A DNA stretch of 42,719 nucleotides from Candidatus Latescibacterota bacterium (GTDB lineage: Bacteria > Latescibacterota > UBA2968 > UBA8231): contig SICG01000016.1 in assembly GCA_009691525.1 (NCBI GenBank), forward strand, positions 1 through 42,719, given 5' to 3'. This document shows positions 31,717-39,714 of the stretch, piece after piece. The position numbers and the translations under genes are program-made. Below the pieces are notes generated by a model. That model saw only the letters and a list, made by a program, of their open reading frames with translations, had not been told where the DNA came from and did not search any database. Within the stretch, counting starts at the first letter, position 1. Each line of letters begins with the position of its first letter.

Positions 31717-32757
31717 TTATTTGCCCCTCGACAGCGCATAATGCACCGCCACACTCCGGCTCTGTCCCTCGCCCAGGCTCTGGAAAAAAGCGTAGAGATG
31801 GCTGGTCAAATAGAGGGGCTTGTTAGTATGGGCGATATAGGCCCCCTTCAGACCGGCGGCGGCGGTCAGGGTGGTGGTCAGGGTGTATCCCTTTTCTCCC
31901 GCACGCAGCACCACCGCACCCCTCAGCGCCTCGGGCGTCTGGGTCTGCGGATCCCAGTCCTGGCGCAGCAGCAGGTAATCGGCCACCTTGCGGGCCTTCG
32001 CTTCGGCCAGAAAATTGGCAAAGGGGCGCGTCGGCCGACGCACCTTTTCGGCGGTGGACACTTCCTCCACCCATTGCTGATTGGCGAATCCGGGGAAGCC
32101 CACCATCATGTAGGGGCTGATCAGGAATTGACCCGAATGGTTGCGGACGGTGTATTCCACGGTGAATTCGGGGCGGCGGGCGTCCAGGTGATAGGCCACC
32201 TCCACCTCCACGCCCCTGCGGAGCACGTTCTGCCGACGGTAGCGGAGCACCACCTCTTCCTCTCTGCGCTCCACCTCGGGGGGCTGCCAGGTCTGCTCCA
32301 TCAGCTTGATCCTGGCCTGCCCCTGGGGTTGGGCCGGATCGCTGAACCAGAACCACTCCCAGTCTCCCAGGGGTAGGGACGGATGGGCAAAGTCCACTGC
32401 CTGGCCAGCCAGGCGCAGGGAGGAGATGCCGAAAGGATTGCTGTTGTGTACCTCCAAGGTGTACCAAGTCAGGGAGACCACCGTGATCTGCTGTGTGGAG
32501 CTGATCGCGTAGTAGGGGGGGGTAGCAGGCTGGGGTGGGTGGGCCTCCAGCTGGTCGACCCACCGAAAGAAGTCGCATAGGTCGACCCGGCTGTCCCCGT
32601 TCAGATCATAACGCGAATCCGCGCTGCCCAGGGCAGCCCGCAACAGCTGTAGGTCGGCCTGGTCCAGTTGCTGGTCCTGGTTGAAATCCCCCGGCAACGG
32701 GGTGTCTGCCCCGGCCGGAGCCAGGCTCAACAATACCAGCGCCAGCAGTAGAACCAT
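31717..32757 (-). CDS. Secreted dockerin-containing protein
   Basis: A 346-residue exported protein. The signal peptide MVLLLALVLLSLAPAGA is followed directly by a dockerin type I pair: DFNQDQQLDQAD and DLNGDSRVDLCD, two calcium-binding F-hand loops of the form D-x-N-x-D-x6-D. The remaining ~270 residues are beta-rich (aromatic DWEWFWFSDP, VEVEVAYHLDARRPEFTVEYTV) and not recognised; they resemble carbohydrate-binding or galactose-mutarotase-like sandwiches only loosely. The dockerin is N-terminal, and no cohesin is visible in the window. ATG 32757 begins two bases after the PHP gene stop. Confidence 0.8.
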   Translation of the reverse strand: MVLLLALVLLSLAPAGADTPLPGDFNQDQQLDQADLQLLRAALGSADSRYDLNGDSRVDLCDFFRWVDQLEAHPPQPATPPYYAISSTQQITVVSLTWYTLEVHNSNPFGISSLRLAGQAVDFAHPSLPLGDWEWFWFSDPAQPQGQARIKLMEQTWQPPEVERREEEVVLRYRRQNVLRRGVEVEVAYHLDARRPEFTVEYTVRNHSGQFLISPYMMVGFPGFANQQWVEEVSTAEKVRRPTRPFANFLAEAKARKVADYLLLRQDWDPQTQTPEALRGAVVLRAGEKGYTLTTTLTAAAGLKGAYIAHTNKPLYLTSHLYAFFQSLGEGQSRSVAVHYALSRGK

Positions 32758-32759
32758 AT

Positions 32760-33635
32760 TCAGGCACTGAAGAAGGGCTGGGTCCAGGCAAAGGCCTCAC
32801 CCGTGCCCCAACATTCGAAGCGGGCATAGCGCAGTTCGGCCGGCACCTCCACCTCGATGCGGGCGGCGTCCACCTGGGCGAAGCGTTTGGCCCCGTGGCC
32901 CAGAGCCACGATGCGGGCGGCGTTTTCGGTCTCCAGCAGGATGCGCCGGCCCTCCACCTCGATACGGCTGATCACCACCCCGGTGGAAGCGTAGAACTGC
33001 CCCTGGCGCAACGCCTCCACCACTCCGGCGGCGGTGGGCTCCTGCACATAGACCATGTTCCACCCCAGTCCCACGTCGCCAGTGGCTGCATGGCTGTCGT
33101 CGTTGGCAAAACCCCAGAGCCGGCGTCCCTTGGTCAATAGGATGTCCCAGCGATTGGTGGCATAAGGGCTGCCATCGAGCCGGCAGATGACTCCGTTGTA
33201 GATCTCCAGGCCCACGTAGCCCTGGCAGCGCTCCAGCAATTCCTGGGGGCAGTGGTTGAAGTTGGCGTGCCAGTTGGGATGGTTGAAAACCGCAAAGCCA
33301 CCCTTGGCTCCCACCTCGTCGATGACCTGTTGCCGGTCGACATGGGGCGGCACCAGGTCGGTGGCGCCCACGTGTAACATGTGCGGCCCCTGGGCGCTGA
33401 TCTCGTTGCCCGGAATCAGGATCAGGCCGCGGCGGTCAAAAGCGCGGTAGTCGCGCTCCGACGTGTGGATGTCGTGATCCGAGATCATTAGAAATCCGTA
33501 CCCCCGGCGGGCATAGTCGTCGATGACTTCCTGGTGGGGCCGCTGGCCGTCGCTGCTGGTGGTGTGGGTGTGGAGATTGCCCTTCATCCAGCTGCCGCCG
33601 CTCAGTTCCTGATAGGGATGTTCGAGACCTGTCAC
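32760..33635 (-). CDS. PHP-domain metal-dependent hydrolase
   Basis: A 291-residue PHP protein distinct from the one at 1180-2004. Metal motifs are KGNLHTHTTSSDGQ, LMISDHDIHT, IPGNEISAQG, VFNHPNWH and FANDDSHA. The C-terminal ~70 residues (VISRIEVEGRRILLETENA ...) form a small beta domain seen on carbohydrate-linked PHP proteins of this type. A phosphoester or related bond is probably hydrolysed. The start is GTG 33635 with AGAGGAGG ahead of it. It lies between the MXAN_6640-type protease and the dockerin protein. Confidence 0.85.
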   Translation of the reverse strand: MTGLEHPYQELSGGSWMKGNLHTHTTSSDGQRPHQEVIDDYARRGYGFLMISDHDIHTSERDYRAFDRRGLILIPGNEISAQGPHMLHVGATDLVPPHVDRQQVIDEVGAKGGFAVFNHPNWHANFNHCPQELLERCQGYVGLEIYNGVICRLDGSPYATNRWDILLTKGRRLWGFANDDSHAATGDVGLGWNMVYVQEPTAAGVVEALRQGQFYASTGVVISRIEVEGRRILLETENAARIVALGHGAKRFAQVDAARIEVEVPAELRYARFECWGTGEAFAWTQPFFSA

Positions 33636-33659
33636 CTTGCCTCCTCTGCGCTGTAGAGT

Positions 33660-35351
33660 CTATTGCTCCCGCACCACTGCCAGGGCGCGGGAAGCCGTGA
33701 AACCGTGGCCCTGCAAGACATAATAATAGACCCCCGACCCCACTGGCTGCCCCTCTTCATTAGCCCCGTCCCACACTTCGGTATGGGAACGCGCCGCACG
33801 CACCCCCAGGTATTTACGCCGGACCAGCTGACCCTCGACAGAAAAGATGAACAGGGTGGTGCTGGTGCTGGGCTGGCTCAGGTTAAAGGAGATGGCCGTG
33901 TGCTCCTGCCGGCCTAAATAGAAAGGGTTGGGATAGTTCTGGGCCAGAGCGGAATTCTGAGGAACGGGCTCGTCGATCAGGTCGGGGTCGTATTCGGCCG
34001 TGACGGTGTACCCGTAGCCATTGCCGCTTTGCTCGATCTCGGCCAGCACCAGTACTACCTCGTCGTAACGGTCCCAACCCGCAAGGCGCAGCGACCCCCC
34101 GGCCAAAGGCCGGACCTCCACGCTGTCGCGCGAGATCAGCAACACCTGCCGGCTCCATTGCCCCCCTTCGGTTTGCGCCTCGATCACCACACCCCCCGGC
34201 TGCAGGCGCGGCTCCAGCAACACGTAGGCGCTGCCCAGGTGATCCACCTCGCCGCTGTCCGCCACCGCCACCTTGGCCAGGGTGTTCAGGCGCGTCGGCG
34301 GCACCTGGGGGTACTGGTCCCCGTCCGGGTAGCGCGGGTGAAGCCGGTAACGGCTGCCGGTGAAATAATTCCACACCGCAAACTCACCCATGGCCCCCCC
34401 CAGCCCGCCAGCCCCCTCCTGGCGGATGGCCCGGTCGAAGTGCTCCAGGCCGGCGCTGCCGCGGCGACCCAACTCCTCCCAGATGGCCCGGATCAGGCCG
34501 CGCCCGAAACGCTGGTCGAGAAAATGGGCGAAGAGGCAGGACCCGTAGATATGGTAGTCGGACGAAAAGCTGCTGCCGCTGTCCAGGGACTTTTCGGGCT
34601 GGCGCAGAAAGCCGGACAGGTATTGGAGGTAATCGTTCACCTCGGGGTACGCCACTTCCTCCATCCAGGTGCTGCTGGCCTCCTGCCACCACACCCCATC
34701 GCTGCCCTGGTAGTACCCAAACTGTACCGCGTGGAAAAACTCGTGGGCCACGGTGACATGCAGGGCTTCCAGCTCGCGGGTCTGGGTGTAGATGGCGTCC
34801 GTATAGTCGTTGTCCAGCTCCATGTAGCTGGACGAGCGGGTGCCTCCCTGCTCCGGATAGGTGTAGCCGTACGCCCCGCCAGATCCCAACTGGACGATGT
34901 ACACGTCGTACTCGTCGCCCCCACCGGCCCCCCCGTCGACTGGCGGGGCCTGGTACCCCAGTTGGCCCACCTCCAGCTCCCAGACGCGGTCGAGGGTGAC
35001 CGCCACGGTGTCGATGTAGTCGGGGACCCGGTTGCCGTCACCATCAGTCGAGTCCACTGTATTGCGGCCGCTCAGGTCGTAGTGGATGCGGAAGTGGCCT
35101 GAGGGACTGCGGTACTCCCTGGGAAGGGCGGGCCGCTGCAGGGCCTTGGCCAGCCGCTGCCGGCCCTCGGCCCCCAGGGCCGCGTGGGCCTCTAACAGGA
35201 AAGGCGTGGCGCAAAAAGGCTGGGCCGGCGTTGTGCCGGACTCGGTCTGCCCCAGAGCCGCGTAGACCTGGGAGAGCAGGGCGTGTTCCGCCTCCAGGGT
35301 GAGGGCGTGGAGCGGCAGGGCCCAGCACAAGAGTATCCCCAACAACAGCAT
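33660..35351 (-). CDS. Secreted MXAN_6640-type putative metalloprotease with FlgD-like C-terminal domain
   Basis: A 563-residue exported protein. After the signal MLLLGILLCWALPLHA there is a region with calcium-site-like DSTDGDGNRVPDYID, then the zincin motif VAHEFFHAVQFGYY (H-E-x-x-H, third ligand probably Glu in WWQEASSTWMEE), matching MXAN_6640-family putative proteases. The last ~90 residues read QNYPNPFYLGRQEHTAISFNL ... WDGANEEGQPVGSGVYYYVL, a FlgD Ig-like/type IX-style C-terminal domain typical of FCB-group secreted proteins. ATG 35351 begins directly after the permease stop (TAG-ATG), so it is co-transcribed with the metal uptake genes. Confidence 0.85.
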   Translation of the reverse strand: MLLLGILLCWALPLHALTLEAEHALLSQVYAALGQTESGTTPAQPFCATPFLLEAHAALGAEGRQRLAKALQRPALPREYRSPSGHFRIHYDLSGRNTVDSTDGDGNRVPDYIDTVAVTLDRVWELEVGQLGYQAPPVDGGAGGGDEYDVYIVQLGSGGAYGYTYPEQGGTRSSSYMELDNDYTDAIYTQTRELEALHVTVAHEFFHAVQFGYYQGSDGVWWQEASSTWMEEVAYPEVNDYLQYLSGFLRQPEKSLDSGSSFSSDYHIYGSCLFAHFLDQRFGRGLIRAIWEELGRRGSAGLEHFDRAIRQEGAGGLGGAMGEFAVWNYFTGSRYRLHPRYPDGDQYPQVPPTRLNTLAKVAVADSGEVDHLGSAYVLLEPRLQPGGVVIEAQTEGGQWSRQVLLISRDSVEVRPLAGGSLRLAGWDRYDEVVLVLAEIEQSGNGYGYTVTAEYDPDLIDEPVPQNSALAQNYPNPFYLGRQEHTAISFNLSQPSTSTTLFIFSVEGQLVRRKYLGVRAARSHTEVWDGANEEGQPVGSGVYYYVLQGHGFTASRALAVVREQ

Positions 35352-36191
35352 CTAGGTGCCTTTCTCCTTCGTCAGTAAATGCCAGCTCGCCCGCCCCAGA
35401 CCCAGGACCATCAACACCACCCCAAAGGTGCAGACCACCGCCGCGCCGGTGGGCAGGTCCCCGACGTAGGAGAGGCTGCAGCCGATGGCGCTGACCACGA
35501 ACCCCACGGCCCAGCCTATCCCCAGCCGCCAGCTCAGGCGCTGGGCCAGCAGGGTGCCGCAGACCGCCGGCACGATCAAAAAGGAGAAGACTAACAATAC
35601 GCCGGCGATCTGGACCGACCGGGTGATCACCAGGCCAAAGGACGCGTAGAAGATAAAGTCCCAGAAGCGCACCGACCACCCCCGCCGCACTGCCTCCCCC
35701 TCGTCGAGGGAAATGAGCAGGAAGCGCTCGCGGAAGAACCAGTGGAAAACACCGATGACCAGATAGAGCCCGGTGATTTCGAGCACCTGGTCCCAGCCCA
35801 CCCAGAGGATGGAACCCACTAGCAGGTCTTTGAGATGCTCGGCCCCGTGTGGGGCCCGGTCAATGGCCAGCACCCCGGCGGCGGCGGCCACGGCGTAGGC
35901 AATGCCGATCACCGCCTCCTGCGGGATCTGCCGCTGCCGCAGCCGGGTCAGCGAGAAGACCGCCGCCCCGATGAAGGCGGCGGCCAGCGACAGTAAATAT
36001 GCTTCCCAGCTATCTAACTCGTACCCGGCCAGAAAGGCCAGGGTGCGGCCCAGGGCCGCGATCTGGGCCAGAGCCAGGTCCACGAAGATCACCCCCCGCG
36101 CCAGCACATGTATACCCAGATATGCGTGGATGCCCACCATCACCAGGCAGGCAGCAAAAGGAGCGGCCATGAAGATCAGAAAGTCGTGCAT
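35352..36191 (-). CDS. Zinc/manganese ABC transporter permease
   Basis: A 279-residue inner-membrane protein of the ABC-3 (ZnuB/MntB) family, with eight or so hydrophobic helices and the segments ARGVIFVDLALAQIAALG, RAPHGAEHLKDLLVGSILW and SFGLVITRSVQIAGVLLVFSFLIVPA. It would form the metal channel for the binding protein upstream. Its ATG lies three bases after the stop of that gene. The ATPase subunit normally present in such operons is missing from the window. Zn versus Mn cannot be decided here. Confidence 0.9.
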   Translation of the reverse strand: MHDFLIFMAAPFAACLVMVGIHAYLGIHVLARGVIFVDLALAQIAALGRTLAFLAGYELDSWEAYLLSLAAAFIGAAVFSLTRLRQRQIPQEAVIGIAYAVAAAAGVLAIDRAPHGAEHLKDLLVGSILWVGWDQVLEITGLYLVIGVFHWFFRERFLLISLDEGEAVRRGWSVRFWDFIFYASFGLVITRSVQIAGVLLVFSFLIVPAVCGTLLAQRLSWRLGIGWAVGFVVSAIGCSLSYVGDLPTGAAVVCTFGVVLMVLGLGRASWHLLTKEKGT

Positions 36192-36194
36192 GGC

Positions 36195-37112
36195 TCAAAA
36201 CCCTCCGAAGCCTTTTTCGAGACAGCCCAGGATGGTCTCGAAGAGGTCGGCATAGGTGATGATCCCCGGTTCCCCGCCCACCGAGATCGGCAGAGCCAGG
36301 GCCAGGGCGTTGGCCTGGGACGCTACCCGCTCGGGCGCCATCGCCTCCTGGAAGTTCGCGTACAGGATCACCGCTAGGTTATCGCGCTTCATGTGCCCCA
36401 CCAACTCGGCGATGTGGCGCGGGCTGGGCGGCACCCCGGGTTTGTCCTCGAGGTAGTCGGCGACGACCAGTCCTAGCCAGTTGGCCAGGTACTCCAAGTT
36501 TTTGTGGTAGGTCACCACCCGGCGACCTCTGAGATCTTTGGCGCGCATTTCCCACTGGGCTAGATGCTGCTGCAGGTCCTGCTCGAACTGTTTCAGATTG
36601 CGGGAGAAGGTCTGCGCATCACCCGGGTCGAGGGCCTGCAACCGGGTGGCGATGGTCTGGGCAATGACCAGCCCGTTGCGCGGGTCCAGGGTGTAGTGGG
36701 GATTGCCCAGGGGATGTACGTCTCCCTGTGAGCGGTCCACCTCTCCGGAGGGCAATTCCAGGACCGAAATGCCGGCCGAAGCCTCCAGGTTGCCCGGTTG
36801 GCCGGACAAGACTTTGGGGTTGCGGCCGCCCTGTATCAGCAGGGGCAGCCAGCCTATTTCCAACTCCAGGCCGTTGTAGATCAGCAAATCCGCCTTGTTG
36901 ACCAGACTCATATAACTGGGCTTGGCCTCCAGATAGTGGGGGTCCTGATCCCCTCTGGCGATGGCCTTCACCTCCACCCGTTCCCCACCCACGGCCCGGG
37001 CAATGGCCGCCAGGTCCGGGGTGGTGGTCACCACGTGTATTTTCTTGGCCTCGGCCCTGCCAGCAAGGACAAACCCCACGGCCACCACCAGCGCAAAAAA
37101 GATTCGTCTCAT
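36195..37112 (-). CDS. Metal ABC transporter substrate-binding protein (ZnuA/TroA-like)
   Basis: A 305-residue periplasmic protein with signal MRRIFFALVVAVGFVLAGRAEA. Cluster A-I metal-binding segments include DQDPHYLEAKP (first His), HPLGNPHYTLDP (second His), RRVVTYHKNLEYLANWLGL (third His) and the C-terminal acidic residue in GGEPGIITYADLFETI. There is no His-rich loop of the kind seen in many ZnuA proteins, which leaves Mn or Zn possible. It starts 16 bases after the outer-membrane protein gene and overlaps the permease operon. Confidence 0.9.
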   Translation of the reverse strand: MRRIFFALVVAVGFVLAGRAEAKKIHVVTTTPDLAAIARAVGGERVEVKAIARGDQDPHYLEAKPSYMSLVNKADLLIYNGLELEIGWLPLLIQGGRNPKVLSGQPGNLEASAGISVLELPSGEVDRSQGDVHPLGNPHYTLDPRNGLVIAQTIATRLQALDPGDAQTFSRNLKQFEQDLQQHLAQWEMRAKDLRGRRVVTYHKNLEYLANWLGLVVADYLEDKPGVPPSPRHIAELVGHMKRDNLAVILYANFQEAMAPERVASQANALALALPISVGGEPGIITYADLFETILGCLEKGFGGF

Positions 37113-37127
37113 CTCTTTTTTCCTCGG

Positions 37128-38192
37128 TTAGTAGCGATGCGCCGGATGGGAACCGATGGTGAAATTGAGCTGGGCCAGCACCTGGTTCTCGCCTCCTGCC
37201 CCTGTCTTCAAACGGCGGTACTGAAAGCGCAGGGACGAAAATTCGCTGGGCACAAAGGCCAGCAGTCCACTGTAGCGGTGCTCTCGCTCCTCTCCCGCAA
37301 TCCGGGGCAACCCGAACAGGTCGTAGCGGCCCTCGGCCCACCAGCGGCGGGCGAACTGATACTGCAGCAGGGTGTAGAGCCCGCCCTGCTTCTCCGCTCC
37401 CACGGGCAGACCGCGGCGGGCGCGGAGGTACTCGGACTGCCAGACCAAGCCGCGGTACAGGGACCGGCGGGGCGGCCGCCACTTCAGGGTGAGGTCGGCC
37501 CCGACCAGGCTGCTCATTTCCTGGTCCTGGTTGTCGCCCCCCGCCCACGAACTGCCCAGTTCCAGGGTGGTGGCGGCACCCAGGTCCCAGAAGTTTTTCA
37601 GGTGCCCCACATAGAGCAGATCCCGGCCCCGGGGGCTGGCGAAAAGTTCGTTGTCGCCGTTAAACACCTGGCCGCTCAACTCGGCGTACCAGGGCACCGG
37701 CAGCAGGGCGCTGAGCCCCAGTCCGGTCTCGTTGAGCCCCTCTTCTCCCAAGAGGCGTTCCAGGACCAGGGGCGGATCGATGAAGGGGAAGGCGTGGGTG
37801 TGCAGCAGATTGTGCCGGCCCAGGTCGGCATAGAACTTACCCGCCTTCAGGGTGAGGTTGTAGGGCAAGCCCTGGGTGGTGACGAAGCCCTCCTCCACCT
37901 CGATCCCTTCTCCTCCGGGCAAGGCCAGGATCAGGTCGGCCTTGAGGTAGGCGTCCACAAACGAGGTGAGTTGCACCTCCATCTCCTGGAGGTGTATGCC
38001 GGTGCCGGGCTCGGCCCCTTGCTCTTCGCCAGCGGTATAACTCCCCAGGAAAAGGCCGTTGGCACTGATGGCCGGATTGAAGGCCCGCGACAGGCCGGTG
38101 GCCGTGGTCTGCCCCTGGCCCTGGGCAAAGGCCGCGTTTAAGAGCACCATTTGGAAAGCCAAAGCCGCAATAAGGCGCATGGCGCTGCGCAT
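37128..38192 (-). CDS. Outer-membrane beta-barrel protein of the metal-uptake operon
   Basis: A 354-residue protein with signal MRSAMRLIAALAFQMVLLNAAFA. The rest has alternating aromatic/polar strands (YNLTLKAGKFYADLG, LYTLLQYQFARRWWAEGRYDL, FSSLRFQYRRLKT) and ends in VLAQLNFTIGSHPAHRY, a porin-like barrel profile. No TonB box or plug domain was seen, so it is probably a porin-like channel, not a TonB receptor. Position directly before ZnuA suggests outer-membrane passage of Zn or Mn. ATG 38192 has AGGAG six bases ahead. Confidence 0.75.
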   Translation of the reverse strand: MRSAMRLIAALAFQMVLLNAAFAQGQGQTTATGLSRAFNPAISANGLFLGSYTAGEEQGAEPGTGIHLQEMEVQLTSFVDAYLKADLILALPGGEGIEVEEGFVTTQGLPYNLTLKAGKFYADLGRHNLLHTHAFPFIDPPLVLERLLGEEGLNETGLGLSALLPVPWYAELSGQVFNGDNELFASPRGRDLLYVGHLKNFWDLGAATTLELGSSWAGGDNQDQEMSSLVGADLTLKWRPPRRSLYRGLVWQSEYLRARRGLPVGAEKQGGLYTLLQYQFARRWWAEGRYDLFGLPRIAGEEREHRYSGLLAFVPSEFSSLRFQYRRLKTGAGGENQVLAQLNFTIGSHPAHRY

Positions 38193-38293
38193 AGGGTTCT
38201 CCTGGTGAAGTTGTTTTAGACAAACGGAACCCCGACCAGGCGCAATGCTAGCGCCCGGCAGGACCGGCGATCAGCGGTAAATGGGCGGAGAAC

Positions 38294-38578
38294 TCAGCGG
38301 CAGGGTGGAGCGCGGGCGGAATGAAGCGGTAGGCAGCAGGAGGAGGTGCCCAGCACGAGAACACTGAAAATGCGCTGCAGAACGAAGCAGACCAGCAGCA
38401 CCAGCGCGGCGGTGACCCAGCCCTTGAAGTGGAACCAGGTGCAGACCGCGCAGGAGGAGGGCTCGTGGCTGTGGTCGGCCCAGGACAGGTGGCAGGAGAC
38501 GCCCAGCAGGGCGCCGGCCAGCAGGGTGACCAGCAGGGCCAAAAGGAGGGAGCGTTTGGCGGATCGGTTGAGCATCAT
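38294..38578 (-). CDS. Small His/Cys membrane protein of the metal-uptake operon
   Basis: A 94-residue protein with two hydrophobic helices (LLLALLVTLLAGALLGVSC and VTAALVLLVCFVLQRIFSVLVL) flanking a loop HLSWADHSHEPSSCAVCTW. The H-x-H...C-x-x-C loop is a plausible metal-binding site facing the periplasm, similar in style to small proteins (such as DUF2946-like) found beside metal transport genes. Its family was not securely identified. It precedes the outer-membrane protein by about 100 bases and is followed by the whole zinc/manganese operon. Confidence 0.65.
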   Translation of the reverse strand: MMLNRSAKRSLLLALLVTLLAGALLGVSCHLSWADHSHEPSSCAVCTWFHFKGWVTAALVLLVCFVLQRIFSVLVLGTSSCCLPLHSARAPPCR

Positions 38579-38608
38579 TTTAAAAATATACCCGGGGGAT
38601 GGCAGAAG

Positions 38609-39418
38609 TCAACTCCCCTGGGGCACCAGGGCGATTTCGAAGAGTTTGGGCCACCACTTGCCAGTGACGAAGAGCCGCTTGCCGGCCGCGTCGTAGGCAA
38701 TGCCGTTGAGCACATCCACCTGCCGCACCCGGTCGGCAGGGGAGAGCAGGTCGCGCAGGTCTATCCACCCCAGCACCTGCCCGGTCTTGGGCGCGATGCG
38801 AACGATGCGGTCGGTCTGCCAAAGATTGGCGTAGACTTCGCCTTCGACGTACTCCAGTTCGTTGAGCCGGCTCACCGGCCCCCGCTCGTCGCGCACCTCC
38901 ACGTTGCTGGTCTGGCTGAGCTTGTCCGGATCGAGAAAGTAGAGGGTGGCAGTGCCGTCGCTCATGATCAAGTGTTTGCCGTCATGGGTGAGGCCCCAAC
39001 CCTCGGTGGCATAGGGGAATTCCCCCTGCTGGTCGAACTTGGCCCGCCCATACACAAACCCCACGTGTGAACGCCAGGTCAACTGGAAGATCCGCTGCCC
39101 CAGCACCGCGATGCCCTCGCCGAAGTACTGCGCCGGCAGATCGTACTGCTGGAGCACCTCGCCCGTTTCCAGATCCACCCGGCGCAGGCTGGACCTGCCC
39201 TCCAGACCCGTGCCTTCATACAAAGTGCCGTCCACATAGACCAGGCCCTGAGTGAAAGCCTCCGGGTCGTGCGGGTAGACGTTGAGCACCTTGTAGCTAT
39301 AGGTGGGGATTGGCCGCGTCCCCACCGGGGGCGTGGCCGTGGGCGTTTCGGGCCGCGACTCGCAGGAGCCGCAGGCGGCCAGCACCAGGATGAGAAAGAG
39401 GGAGCGGAAGAGCTTCAT
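38609..39418 (-). CDS. Glutaminyl-peptide cyclotransferase (plant/bacterial beta-propeller type), lipoprotein
   Basis: A 269-residue protein with lipoprotein signal MKLFRSLFLILVLAACGSC. The body is a five-bladed propeller of the glutamine cyclotransferase family: YPHDPEAFTQGLVYVDGTLYEGTG at the start, LTWRSHVGFVYG, EGWGLTHDGKHLIMSDG, RLNELEYVEGEVYANLWQTDRIVRI and VLNGIAYDAAGKRLFVTGKWWPKLFEI. It converts N-terminal Gln to pyroglutamate on exported peptides. The frame extends upstream into repeat copy 3 but begins properly at ATG 39418. It is the first gene of the long minus-strand run. Confidence 0.9.
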   Translation of the reverse strand: MKLFRSLFLILVLAACGSCESRPETPTATPPVGTRPIPTYSYKVLNVYPHDPEAFTQGLVYVDGTLYEGTGLEGRSSLRRVDLETGEVLQQYDLPAQYFGEGIAVLGQRIFQLTWRSHVGFVYGRAKFDQQGEFPYATEGWGLTHDGKHLIMSDGTATLYFLDPDKLSQTSNVEVRDERGPVSRLNELEYVEGEVYANLWQTDRIVRIAPKTGQVLGWIDLRDLLSPADRVRQVDVLNGIAYDAAGKRLFVTGKWWPKLFEIALVPQGS

Positions 39419-39469
39419 CTTTCCAAATCTACACGCGCTCTGCCCCTCCGTCCACTTGTGGCGGAGGAT

Positions 39470-39665
39470 GAACTGCGGCGGGGAGATGACCCTGGAGACC
39501 TTTCTCGGGGAGTGGCGGGGAAGGGAAGTCCGCGTGGAGGGGGGTCGGGTAGCGGAGCGAAGCGAGCGGGGGTGTAGGACGCGCCTTGGGAGACACTGCA
39601 AGGGCACCTCCGGCCCGACAGAGCAACGCCTTGGGAAAGATCAGAGTGAGTCACTCCCCGACGCC
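39470..39665 (+). repeat. Dispersed structured repeat, copy 3 (with duplicated right end)
   Basis: This copy fills most of the 296-base gap between the cyclotransferase and SDR genes. It has GGCGGGGAGATGACCC and CGGGGAGTGG...GGGAAGGGAAGTCCGCG, then AGCGAGCGGG and GGACGCGCCTTGGGA. A second right end, GCCTTGGGAAAGATCAGAGTG, follows about 40 bases later, so the right end seems partly duplicated. The left arm near 39497-39506 pairs better with GGGAAAGATC at 39633-39642 (one mismatch, one wobble) than with the first right end. It ends about 50 bases before the SDR ATG in sense orientation. Confidence 0.7.
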
Positions 39666-39714
39666 TTTAGGAGATGTTATCTTTAGGCCCACTTCTATCA
39701 GGAGGAACGAGCGC

